Shown in pieces: positions 48,501 through 58,270 of a stretch of 64,000 nucleotides of DNA. The notes under the pieces were generated by a model, which had not been told where the DNA came from, ran no database searches, and saw only the letters and a list, made by a program, of their open reading frames with translations. Within the stretch, counting starts at the first letter, position 1; each line of letters begins with the position of its first letter. The stretch is from Lichenostomus cassidix. Taxonomy: Eukaryota; Chordata; Aves; Passeriformes; Meliphagidae. The DNA is taken from assembly GCA_008360975.2 (NCBI GenBank), contig CM039183.1, forward strand, positions 57,338,850 to 57,402,849. The letters run 5' to 3'. Position numbers and translations under genes: made by a program.

Positions 48501-51500
48501 GTTTAGTCACCTAAAGGTGGACTTTCACTAATATGCCTCTAGCAGAGACAGCAGCGGCTCTCCACTTCCCTGCATGGTCTAATGAACCAGTATGGTTTTT
48601 TTTCATTCAACTTCTTTACCACATTAATCTCAGCATCACAAATGCATGTAAGTGACATGTTGTGCTCACCCTGGAATTTTCAGTGTGTTTCATGCTGTGC
48701 TGTGGCCATTGGATAGTAGGAGGAGGTGTGTATTGGACCAAAGTCATGATGTTCATCTTTTGTGAACAGCCAAAATGCTTCATAATAGCCTGAGTTCAGG
48801 GCCCATAACATTAGCCAGGTACAATCCACAGTGGATATTCTATTGGGGACTGGAAATAAGTGAAGATCAACATGAGTTTTTATCTGTTTTTCACTTGTCT
48901 GAATATTTGGCCTTTCCAAGAGTTATTTGATTACTTTAAATATTGATGATGATGGCTTCATAATAGCTTTCCAGGTAAAACCTTTTTATATAGACTGGGC
49001 AGGGAGGATGCCAACGCAGGTAAAGAATTTGAGTTGTTTTTGAAGGAAAAAAGTGAATATTGGGAAAGGATTATGTGATATTATCAGAAGCATATTCATG
49101 TATTCATAATGACTACAAATGTATTGCTGCACATGAGTAAAATAGAAGAAACCTAATGGAAAAAAAGTGGAAAGCTATTATGCTGTCACACTGAGGAGCA
49201 CACCTTCTCCACCTGTCCTGCCTGGAATCCATGATTTCATGCCTTTACAGCAAAGAACAGAATAAACATGTCTTTGTGTGCTTCAGAGAAGCTTTTAGTA
49301 CTGATGCTTTTCTGAAAATAAGTGAAATTCAACAGAGTAATGCAATGCTCTCTAGTGAAACTTTGCATTTGGTTTTAGGCAACAGAAGCAGCAGTACACC
49401 AACCAGCTTGCCAAAGAAACTGACAAATACATTAAAGAGTTTGGATCTTTGCCTGCAACAAGTGAACAGGTATAAAACCAAAGAGCATGACTTGTTTCAC
49501 TATCATGTTGGCTCATGTAGAGTATTTGAGTCACTTCAATTCTTTATTCCTGTTTTCAAAGCAGTGTTTAGTTAGTCAACACATTTGCACAGTGCAGGGA
49601 TACTTAAAATGTAAGAATACTTTGTTGCAGTCCTGACTTGTCCCAAAGTTGCTTTTATGTATCAGGAATGAGGTAGTGTGACTGAAGTAGTGGGAAGCAA
49701 GGCAATGTGTTGTGCCCTTCTGCTATTTCAGGTCGCTGGGCACTCTGTGATCCACTGCAGTGATGCTGTATCTGACTCTGCCAGCACTCTGACTGCTTCC
49801 AGGGTCAAGGAGCTGTGTGCCAAAATGCTGTTCACTCACAGTCTGAATAATTTGATTATGCACAGTATATCTGTTCTACAGCACTCAGAGCAGCATAAGT
49901 GCTATGTCTTGTCCACAGGCTTTTACTTTCTCAAGAGGAGTAGACAGGAGCTATTACTGTGCAGTAAAACAATGTGTGCACTCTTTAAACTGCTTATTTC
50001 AAAGGTCTGTGTAAAGTCTTTCAGAAGAAAACCTGTGAGGTGGCTGTTGTGATTAGTATGCTCGAGTCTGCCCTCCTGTGGTTTCTTATCCTAGCAAAAT
50101 GTGTCACTTAAATAAGGGAAGAACAGCAGGATCTTAGAAAACATGGATTTGGGTTATTGTCACTTAAGCAACTTGCCTGGCCTGTGGCTGCTTACTAAGG
50201 AGCTTTTGGGAAAATGAATGGTCTTGAAACACTGAATTCAAATGGCAGGCCATGATCCACGTGCACTCATCCTGTCAAGCTGTAAACTTCTAATAACAGT
50301 GTTGAAACTTGGTATAAAACTTCTAGCTCAGGAAAAGTATTTTTAGTTTGTTGTCTTTTATCTGTTTCCTTATCTTGGAGCTAAAAAGTTCACAGTGAGA
50401 TGTTTTACTGTTTTACTTTACTCCTTTTATCAAAGCTATGTCTTAACAAAATGCATAAATAACAGTTATGAGTGGCAAATGACAACCTTTCAGAAATTTG
50501 TGAGAGACAATGTGTGTATACATTTAGGAAAATATGGTGGAGGCTCTCCTGAGTGCCCAATATTCCTCTTCCCTTCACTACATCTTAAAAGAAAGCCAAC
50601 AAACAAACAAAAAAAACCCAAAACCTGAAAGGTTAGAACAAGTATTTCAAGTATTTTTGTACCCGTTCTAAAGCACTTAAGGGGGTATGTGAACACACTT
50701 CAGGCTTCAGTTCAATATGTATTTCCAGCATTTATGTAAAATACATATGAAGTGCCCTGTTCTTTCTTTGCTGCACCCTTCCTCCCCATTCCTTTGCATA
50801 TTTTAGCATTCCTGGTGTGAAAATATTTCACACCAAAGCAGTAGGTTTTACTATCAGCAGATAAGGAAAGTAAAAGCTTTCTTATCCCTGCCCATTTCTC
50901 ATTTCCAGCTGTTAAATGAAAATAAATACATTGTTTTCCTCTTTAAATGCCTTAATTTTTGTGGTTATGTATCCCATAAGGAAAAAAGATTTGTCCATGG
51001 AATTGCAAATGGTTTTGTTGACAGCCTTCCCTTACACCAATTTAGAAGAAAGAGTATATATGCCCTGGTATTTAGCAGACTGGAAATGTTAAAGCTTTGA
51101 AAAGCCTGAGCTCATTTGACTTGGTAAAACTTTTTCTCCTATAGCGTCAAAGAAAAATACAGAAAGACCGTCTTGTGGGGGAGTTCACCACAGCACTAAC
51201 AAATTTCCAAAGACTCCAAAGGCAAGCTGCTGAGAAAGAAAAAGACTTTGTAGCCAGAGTAAGAGCCAGCTCAAGGGTGTCTGTAAGTATCCGAAAATGT
51301 GCCAGTATATTCTTTTCATTGATGTTAGTGGTGTTCAGTGTCAGGTTTGCCTCCACAGTGCTACTTAGCTCATAGGTAGCAGCTCTAAATGCTGCAGAAC
51401 ATGCGCTATATGCTTTTGTGCATTAAGTTGTAATCACCTTCCTGGAGAACTGTTACTTTTTTCTTGCCTTTGTCAGACAAAGCCATGAACTGCCCCTGTG

Positions 51501-54500
51501 TTCATGGCTGTGATCTTGCAAAAGCAACTTCTTGTAGATTTTGAAATGCTTTTGCTCTACCTTTAGATATCAATAGATTTTTTCCTATGTGGAAGAATGA
51601 CTTGCCAGATTTTGGTGAAAAATTAAGGTGGAGAAGTGCTGAGTAGCTTCAGATGTTGAAATTTTCCTTGTCAGTGTATCAATTTTGCCTTTTCACTCTG
51701 TGCCAAATGCACGTTGTTGTAAATTGTAGCAGGCACTTACTGAGCTGAATGCTTTTGCTTATGTTTCAGCCTTATGCATGCATAAAGCAAAATCAGGATG
51801 AGAACGTGTCAAATCATGTTTCAGTTTGAAATTGACTTACTAAAAACCTTCTAGTATTGGCTCCTTACAGAAATGCTGACAGTGCTTCTTTCAGGGCTAT
51901 AATGTTTTATTTATTTTTTTAAACACTGATCATGTAGGGTGGGGCTCCAGAAGATAACTACAAAGAAGGAACACTTGTCTCTTGGGACAGGTAGGTTGAT
52001 TTACTTAATATGCCTTAACCTATCTCAGAATAATAAACAGGCTGCAGGGAAGCAAGCTGCCCATGGTTTATTTGGGTTTTTTGGGTTTGTTTTTTTCTGA
52101 TCTGTTGCCTTTTTTAAGAAAGTTGGGGCAGGTTGTTAAGTTAGGCTTTCTTCTATAAAGCAAGCGCAGAGAAGAGATTTTGGTGGCACAGATGGGCAGA
52201 AAAAGATGCAGTTCATGTAATGTCCCCCCTTTTTTTCTTGATGCTTCACCTGTAACCATCTCCTTTAGAACCCCTGAGCAGCATTTGGGCTTTCTGAGAT
52301 CCAAATTAGGAAGAAGAGTCCAACCTGAATAAAATAAAACTGTTGTGGTAAGGTCCCAGTGTTTACTGGGATCTCCCATCGCTTCCATACTTTCCAAAAA
52401 CTGCTTCTCAGTTCAGATTCCTTTTTGTCGCATAGTTAGGTGTAAATTCTGCAGTTTATGATTCAGAAGGAATTTTGACTTTGTATTCATACTTAGAATT
52501 TCCAGTCAGCCACCTGCTGCTAGAGCAGCCCTCTTACACCAAAGCTGTGGTGGTTATGCCATCTCTGTTAGCCAGGGACTGGCAAGGGTAAAAACACACA
52601 CTTTATTAACTGATAATGTAAAATGTGCTATGAACTTAACTGTAGTTTTATCCTTCTGAAAAATTTCTCATTGTGTTTGTTCAATTCTGCATGGGTTTTG
52701 TTTTTGTTTTTATGTCTGATAGTCAACCACAAGCACAAGTGCAAGATGAAGAAATTACAGAAGATGACCTCCGTCTTATTGAGGAGAGGGAATCTTCCAT
52801 TAGGCAGCTTGAGGTAAAGTACAAGTAATGTTATAGCAGAATACAATTTTGATTTGATAGATGGCTTGATTATGATAAACTTGGTCTCAAAGTACCAGAA
52901 AAACCTTCAAAATGAGCACATTAAGGGTTTTTTTAATCCTGTAGTATAAAGAGTCATGGGTGCACACCCTGAAGAAGGAACAGTATTTATATTGAAATGC
53001 ATTTAGAGGCTACAATGTCTGATGTCCATGAATGATTCGATTGTTTATTTGCAGGCTGATATTATGGACATCAATGAAATTTTCAAAGATCTAGGAATGA
53101 TGATTCATGAACAAGGTGACGTGATAGGTAAGTCCAATCCAAATATTATGAAAAACTTTTATTCAGAGTCTCTGGAGAGCTGCAATGTAGAACTTTCTTT
53201 TACTGGAAAAATTCCTCCAATGGGAATATCAATGTTAAAGTAAATCAGGTGTAATCTAATAATAGGTAGACTGGCTGAGATGACTGAGAATACATTAAGA
53301 AAGTGTGTTTAAAATGTAGTTTAAAACACTATATAGTTTTTCATGTGCATAAAATGTCTTTAAATTAGTTTTTTGAACTGTTTGTACACAAAATGGGAGT
53401 TTATGTGTGACATTTTACTGTATTTGCTAATGGATCTAAGTGTGCAGATTCAACAAAGGTCCATGCTTTGCCTTTCATGCAGGTTTATTGTATTAACAAA
53501 ATATGATTGGGGAATACACTTTCCAAGTCAGCTGCTAAGCCATGCTGCAGTTTGTGTCTAGCAAATATTTTCAGGGCTTTTTCTAGCATCTTAGCCCATA
53601 ATCTGTTCTGTTTTTCTACCGAAAATATGAAATCTGTGTCAGTATAGCAGAATAACAAATAAGAATCATGCCTTTAGGGGTGTTTTTTTGTTTGTTTCCT
53701 TTCATTTTGTAAACCTTAGGATTTCCTTTAATCTGAGCAGAGAGTAGTCAGTAGCAAGTTGGAAGACAAGTAAAAGGTTATTTAAAATGGTAGAAGTACT
53801 GAAAATTTCTACCCTGGTTGGTATCTAAGTTTTAGCCCTGCATGTAGAACAGGGAAGGTATAACCTGACAGGAATTCAGCCAATCACTGCCTGGGCAGTG
53901 CTGAAATTAACTCAGGCATAATTATAGGATGAGTCAAACTTTAATAATATAAGGTACAAAACTTTGGATACTGATGAAGACACCAGCATTTGGGGACAGC
54001 TGTTATATATCCTCTCAAGTATATTTCAGCATTCCAAACCTTTGTCTAGGTTATGACTAACCAAATTTGAAATCTTTCCTTTCAAAACAAAGACAGCATA
54101 GAAGCCAATGTGGAAAATGCAGATGTACATGTGCAGCAAGCAAACCAGCAGCTGTCAAGAGCAGCAAACTACCAGGTAATGCCAGTTGTGTGAAGCTGTC
54201 CTTCTGCAGTAGTCCTGACTTATACTTTCTTATGCAGTTCAGATTTTGCCTAGCAAGTTCCTAAAGGCTTGAAGACTTTAAGGTTTATGTTAGACTACAA
54301 TGGTATTTCCAGGTCACTATAAAACAAAAGTCAGTGACTTCTGAAAGCTTTGGGTTTCCTGTGAGGCTGTTTCCAGCCAGGCTGTTTCAGAGCCTTCTGT
54401 GATTCTACGAGAGCACCTGGAATTAAACCTTTACTTAAAACTAACAAACAAGCAAAAATCCCAAAACCAACAAGAAAACCTTGCACAAACAGACTCTTCC

Positions 54501-56960
54501 TTTTATAATTCAAGAAGTTAAACGTTCCTGTATATGGGAGAGCAAGCCTCCGGAGATCACTGGAGGAGTCGGGAAGATAGGAATGCAAGTCTTCTGAAGA
54601 TGTGGCCATTTAGCACCAATTTTTCCTAAAATCTTCCCAAAGCTGTATATATCCAGCTTTTGTTATTTGCTACTCTTATGCTGAAAATATATTTCAAACT
54701 GTCAAACTTTTTTGAAAAGCCTTTTAAATACCTTTAAATGCCACTTCTTTATAACATTTTTGGAACTTATTAGAAATAATCTTATTAGTAATTAATCTTC
54801 CCCTTTACGTTAGAGTTAGTACTTTGACTCTTTTTTTAAAATCCTCTTATGTGTGTTAGTAGTAGCTAGGACAGTACATGAATGACAGAATGTCTGAAAG
54901 ACTGCCTGCTGATTTCAGAAGTGGGAGAGGATGCATCCTTGAACTGTATTCTCAGTGGGACTAACTGACACACTAAGTACAAAAATCAGGAAAAAAAATA
55001 ATAGCAGCGCAAATTTTCAGTGGAAGGTATTAGTTTTCTGGTTGAAATTTAAAATTAAAAACTTCATGCTTTATTTTGAGGAGGAAAGTATGAATATCTT
55101 CCAATCTCAGAAGAAGGATATTGAGACTTGACAAGCTTCTGTTCAGTGGTTCTTTCAGGAATGACCAAACACAGCAGAGTTGCCCTGTGTTTGGTTGAAA
55201 GGACTGTGTAGTTTGCTTTGGATTTGAATTTTCCTTTGCTTGGAAACTTATCCTTGTTCTGAGGTGCTGAAAAATTTCAGCAACTATTATATCTGTCCTG
55301 ACCCCCTCAAGGATGTGTTAGAGGCCCAGGTGTGCTGAGAGGGATGAGGCTGTTGGAGCCCTCACAGCTCCTGTTTGTGGTTGAATGAGCTCTGCATCAC
55401 TCATCTGCCATGTGGAGTGCATACACACAGCAGAGCAGTTAGGGCAAAGCCAGGCTGCTCTCCTCTCTTTCCCCCTTTTCCACAGTTGCTTCAGTACTTG
55501 TAGAAATGATGATCAGTTGTATGTGGAAATAAGTTTGCCTGCCTTGGTTAAGTAGTATTGCAGGGGAAATGTTTGACTTCAAGGCATTGCTGGTAAGAGG
55601 GGGACAGCAGAAAAAAGAAGGAAGAGACTGTGAGTGTAAGGAGAGAATGTCCACAGGAGGAAGATACTCCAGCAAACAATGAAATGAAGAAATCCTACCC
55701 TGATGGTGGGAGAAGTGGCAATGAAACAATAAAACTAGAAGAAGAGAATTGTTAAGAAATTTGGTGGTCTGGGTGGTACTGGGCAGAGAACTGACAGCTT
55801 CAATGAAGAACTGACACAGATGTTGTTCTTCAGAGGGGAAAATTAAAAAAAACCCAAAACATCAAAACCACCCAGGCAGAAGAACTTTTGCCAAGTACAG
55901 CACAGCCTGGCTTTATTTCTGGGGCTGTGGCCTAGAATCCCAAGATCCGAGTGTTGTTATTCCTTGGCTATCAGCAAGAGCTGGAGAAACCCTTTGGTAA
56001 TTTTCTTTCATCCTGTGAAGGAAACCTTCATATCTTTCAGATAAAGGATGACAGCTTGCTGCTGTTCTTGAATGCTTTGGTATCTTAATTTACAGACCTG
56101 TATAGAAAATGTGAAAGTTCTCAATGTGCTCATAATTTAGACTTTATTGTAGTGGCGTCTATATAAGTGGGTCTCTAGTCATGTCTCTTTGGTTTGTTGG
56201 CTCTTTTTTTGTTTGGTTTTGGTTTTGGTTTTTTTTGTGGTGTTTTTGTGGTTGTTGTTCTTTTTTTGTTTTGGGTTGGGGTTTTTGGTTTGTTTTTTTG
56301 GGTTTTTTGTTCTTTGTGGGTTTTTGATTGTTTTTTTCTCTTCTTTCTATAAGAGTAAGTTGTACCTATGAAACTTAGCAAAAACACGTTTAAAATAACT
56401 GTGAATGGATACACAGCATTCTAAGATTGTAATCAGTTGTGCCCTTCTGTATGTACACTAATAGTCTTTTTTTTTCCTAGCAGACCATTTCTACATCCTC
56501 TTGTGTAATTGATTGTCTGTTTTCTTCTCTATGCTGTCACCTCTGCTCTCATATTACTACCCCCAGTGTTACTTCCCCCTACAAAACTTATCAGTGTTCT
56601 AATTACATTCATTCATGTTTTCTTTCATTAATTTATCCTGTGCACCAAAAAATACCAAAATAATTCTGTTGAATAATATAGCCATAAAATAATGTAGATA
56701 ACTTTGCTTTTTTAATTTTCCTTGAATGTCTTTATATGACTTGAACATCTTTTTATGATAGTTACAATTTAGTTAGATTGCACAAGCAGTAGAACCATAA
56801 AAACAGTTTTCTGATGTTCTGATGTGGTACAGTTTTCAATCAACTTGTTTTTTTTCTCTGTTGGCAGCAAAGATCACGAAAGAAGATGTGCATACTCATT
56901 ATCATACTTGCTGTTGTAGCATTGCTTATTGGACTCTTCATATGGTTAGGTACAAAATAA
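33473..56960 (+). CDS. STX7: Syntaxin 7 (nine coding exons)
   Basis: A Qa-SNARE of late endosomes and lysosomes. In mammals it pairs with VTI1B, STX8 and VAMP7/VAMP8 in endolysosomal fusion. Coding exons: 33473-33554, 47925-47994, 49379-49469, 51145-51282, 51938-51990, 52723-52813, 53055-53127, 54093-54175 and 56868-56960. They total 774 nt, and every junction keeps frame and is GT-AG. The 257-residue product aligns with human STX7 (261 aa) throughout. Three small gaps explain the difference: one residue near position 8, one in the SLPATSEQ stretch and two in the linker after S145. The Habc region covers about 9-127. The SNARE motif runs about 165-227 with zero-layer Q195 ([10 protein letters not shown]). 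RSRKK (229-233) precedes a single membrane anchor at about 234-254, and only three residues follow it, as expected for a tail-anchored protein. The intron after the first coding exon is 14.4 kb. The identification is secure. Confidence 0.98.
37741..37806 (+). repeat. 66-nt pure pyrimidine tract
   Basis: An uninterrupted T/C run made of TTTTTC and TTTCTC units ending in a long T run. The complement is an A/G run. Such mirror-like homopurine-homopyrimidine DNA can adopt triplex structure. Lys/Arg-rich open frames on the other strand here are composition artefacts. Confidence 0.95.
41609..41890 (-). mobile_element. CR1 LINE 3'-end fragment
   Basis: On the + strand the segment starts with AATCATTGAATCATAGAAAG, the complement of the CR1 3' terminus with its ATTCTATG-type repeat. 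The familiar CR1 phrases about TTGGAAGG, GATGGAGCATCCACAGCTTC, TCTCTGGGCAACCTGTTTCA, CCTTGTCCTGTC and GCCCTTGTAAA follow in the expected order. The element is therefore inserted antisense to STX7. It is 5'-truncated, as CR1 copies usually are, with scattered substitutions and small deletions suggesting an old copy. Confidence 0.95.
42365..42391. repeat. Perfect 11-bp hairpin in STX7 intron
   Basis: TTAGTCTCCTT (42365-42375) and AAGGAGACTAA (42381-42391) are exact reverse complements around a GGGCT loop. The stem is too short for a typical microRNA precursor. Confidence 0.9.
44918..44942. repeat. Perfect 11-bp hairpin in STX7 intron
   Basis: AGGAGCAAGCA (44918-44928) and TGCTTGCTCCT (44932-44942) are exact reverse complements around a GTG loop. 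Confidence 0.9.
46054..46067 (+). promoter_or_regulatory. CTCF-like motif in STX7 intron
   Basis: CCTCTAGGTGGCGG matches the CTCF core CCASYAGRKGGCRS at all but one position (T for A at position 3). It lies in a small CpG-containing patch within AT-rich intron. Its orientation is opposite to the motif at 25647-25660. Binding is inference. Confidence 0.4.
47925..47994 (+). CDS. STX7: STX7 coding exon 2
   Basis: Completes codon 28 (Ser) and encodes [20 protein letters not shown] and two further Gln, ending in two bases of codon 51. Acceptor CTCTTCACAAACAG, donor GCT|GTGAGT. Part of the Habc domain, matching the human segment with four substitutions (Val to Ala, Thr to Ile, Asn to His, Ser to Thr). 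Confidence 0.97.
47995..49378 (+). other. STX7 intron between coding exons 2 and 3
   Basis: About 1.4 kb of ordinary intronic sequence with no recognised repeat or gene. It ends in a GGTTTTAG acceptor. Confidence 0.9.
49379..49469 (+). CDS. STX7: STX7 coding exon 3
   Basis: Completes L51 and encodes residues 52-81 ([20 protein letters not shown], then [10 protein letters not shown]), ending on a codon boundary. The Habc helix is almost identical to human; the SLPATSEQ stretch is one residue shorter. The donor CAG|GTATAA lacks G at +5. Confidence 0.97.
49470..51144 (+). other. STX7 intron between coding exons 3 and 4
   Basis: About 1.7 kb without a recognised gene. A perfect 10-bp hairpin lies at 50813-50835. 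Confidence 0.9.
50813..50835. repeat. Perfect 10-bp hairpin in STX7 intron
   Basis: TGGTGTGAAA (50813-50822) and TTTCACACCA (50826-50835) are exact reverse complements around an ATA loop, about 310 nt upstream of coding exon 4. Confidence 0.9.
51145..51282 (+). CDS. STX7: STX7 coding exon 4
   Basis: Encodes 46 residues (82-127) from [20 protein letters not shown] to [10 protein letters not shown], the last Habc helix and start of the linker. Acceptor TTTTTCTCCTATAG, donor TCT|GTAAGT; phase 0 on both sides of the exon. Confidence 0.98.
51283..51937 (+). other. STX7 intron between coding exons 4 and 5
   Basis: About 0.66 kb with no recognised feature. The acceptor ends ATCATGTAG, with its T-rich tract set somewhat upstream. 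Confidence 0.9.
51938..51990 (+). CDS. STX7: STX7 coding exon 5
   Basis: Encodes [17 protein letters not shown] and two bases of S145. This linker exon is the most diverged from human (about 8 of 17 residues differ) but the same length, and it ends in the conserved LVSW. Donor CAG|GTAGGT. Confidence 0.95.
51991..52722 (+). other. STX7 intron between coding exons 5 and 6
   Basis: About 0.73 kb. No repeat or gene recognised apart from short T-rich stretches. Confidence 0.9.
52723..52813 (+). CDS. STX7: STX7 coding exon 6
   Basis: Completes S145 and encodes [20 protein letters not shown] and [10 protein letters not shown] (146-175), the acidic linker and the start of the SNARE motif. The glutamine-rich part is two residues shorter than in human. 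Donor GAG|GTAAAG. Confidence 0.98.
52814..53054 (+). other. STX7 intron between coding exons 6 and 7
   Basis: A 241-bp intron, the shortest of the gene, ending in a strong TTGTTTATTTGCAG acceptor. Confidence 0.95.
53055..53127 (+). CDS. STX7: STX7 coding exon 7
   Basis: Encodes [20 protein letters not shown] and GDVI (176-199) and one base of D200. It carries the core of the SNARE motif, including the zero-layer glutamine Q195. Every residue equals the human one. Donor ATAG|GTAAGT. Confidence 0.98.
53128..54092 (+). other. STX7 intron between coding exons 7 and 8
   Basis: About 0.97 kb with nothing recognised. The acceptor is weak: it ends AACAAAG, with adenine at -3. Confidence 0.9.
54093..54175 (+). 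CDS. STX7: STX7 coding exon 8
   Basis: Completes D200 and encodes [20 protein letters not shown] and SRAANYQ (201-227), the C-terminal half of the SNARE motif. Donor CAG|GTAATG. Confidence 0.97.
54176..56867 (+). other. STX7 last intron
   Basis: About 2.7 kb. The main feature is an adenine-free T/G-rich tract (56182-56326). No gene was recognised on either strand. Confidence 0.9.
56182..56326 (+). repeat. 145-nt adenine-free T/G-rich tract
   Basis: No A occurs on the + strand over 145 nt, and C is rare. The sequence is made of irregular TTTTGG, TTTTTGTGG and GGGTTGGGG units. It lies about 540 nt upstream of the last STX7 exon. Repeated GG pairs could form two-layer G-quadruplexes in the transcript; this is inference. 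Confidence 0.9.
56868..56960 (+). CDS. STX7: STX7 terminal coding exon
   Basis: Encodes [20 protein letters not shown] and [10 protein letters not shown] (228-257), followed by TAA. The basic RSRKK lies just before the membrane anchor. Alignment with the human RKSRKTLC segment fixes the acceptor at TTGGCAG. The anchor is conserved in character but not in exact residues. Confidence 0.97.
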   Translation, partial: QRSRKKMCILIIILAVVALLIGLFIWLGTK

Positions 56961-58270
56961 GTCTCTGGAGAAAGCTTTGTAATTTGTATTTAAATTAGGA
57001 AAGGAAATTCCTAGTCATGGTTTGCTCATTGTGAAGCTGAATAAAATAGTGGTTCTGTACTTCATCACACTTACTTTTTTTATAAGACTTTTTGTTTTAA
57101 CCTGAGAAATAATGTTCTCAGTACTGCCATCAGTATAACTACCTGCCCTCTTGGATGTGTCTTACCAGAATAAAACAGTCAAGGTCATAAACTGTTCCGT
57201 TAACTTAAACATCAAAACATCTTAAGGTTTAGGGCACTAATCAAAGTAATGATAATTTGTGTTAACAGGGTGGGTAATTACCTTTTGGGTTATTGCTAAA
57301 TGTTGCTGCCAAAACAAGTTCATGAATTGTTGCTTGAGGCAATGAATTCACATCTCAGAATTTATTTTTAAGTTAGAAATGTATCTCTTCTCTTTCCCTT
57401 CCATCACATTCACCTACCCATTTGATATGGGTGGTTAAAAAATAAAACATAGGTTGCTGAAATTGGTGTGATCTCTCATACCTGAAGCCTGTGAATTAAG
57501 CCTTCAGTTTGCTTGAAATGTTTTAGATGCTCCATTTATCTCTGTATCTGGCATTGAGTATGGTTATGTCTGGAAGCCTCCTGCAAAGGTGTGTAAGGTG
57601 AATGATGTAATTATGTGGATTTTTTGTTCCAGTCCTTGCATTAAGAATTACTATGTGTTATTGCACACATCTGGTATCTTTGCATCTGAAGTGTGCGTGA
57701 GTGAGTTTGGCTAGATGAAAATATTCTCTAGTCTGTGACTTCATAGACTTATTGGGAAGAATAAAAATCCCCAAACTTCCTAGCTGCACTTGAATGTCAT
57801 TGTTCTGAAACTGCTGTGATTTAGTTTTCATGAACAGGTCCAAAGTTGTATGTGATGTCTTTCACACAGCTTAAGAAAAGATTACAAGTTCAATTCCAAG
57901 TTCAACACTGGTATCTGAAATTAAGTTAAAATTGGTTGAACTGACTGAAAGTGTCTAAGAAGTTTGACGCTTATAGCCTTTAAAATGACCTTTTTTCCTT
58001 TTGTGCCATTTTGTACTAATATATTAAAATTGTAAAAACCCTTTTTTGCCAATTAATCTATTTGCCTTTTTACTTAATCTTGATGAACTAATCTGAAAAG
58101 TGTACAGATGAAAAAGTTACTTAATCTGTATTTTATAAAATTCTTCCACACCAGACTGGTAGAGAATGCACTGTATACGTGGTGGGCTATGAAATATTAT
58201 TTGGGAACAATCTAACTGTAAGTGTAAATGAATTGTAACCATGCAACCAAAATAAAGGTCTTTTAAAGAG
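56961..58270 (+). other. STX7 3' UTR (inferred)
   Basis: About 1.3 kb of AT-rich sequence after the stop codon, with AATAAA hexamers at 57040, 57169, 57441 and 58251. The last one sits 1.3 kb past the stop and is a good candidate for the distal end. The earlier ones allow shorter transcripts. Confidence 0.55.
58251..58256 (+). terminator. STX7 distal polyadenylation signal candidate
   Basis: AATAAA followed about 25 nt later by GT- and T-rich sequence (TTTTCTGGTAGTTGGG), the usual downstream element. No transcript evidence is available here. Confidence 0.5.

Noticed and set aside
56189..56414. Phe/Leu/Val-rich frame on + and Lys/Thr/Pro-rich frame on - near 56.2-56.4 kb
   Set aside because: Both are composition artefacts of the adenine-free T/G tract.
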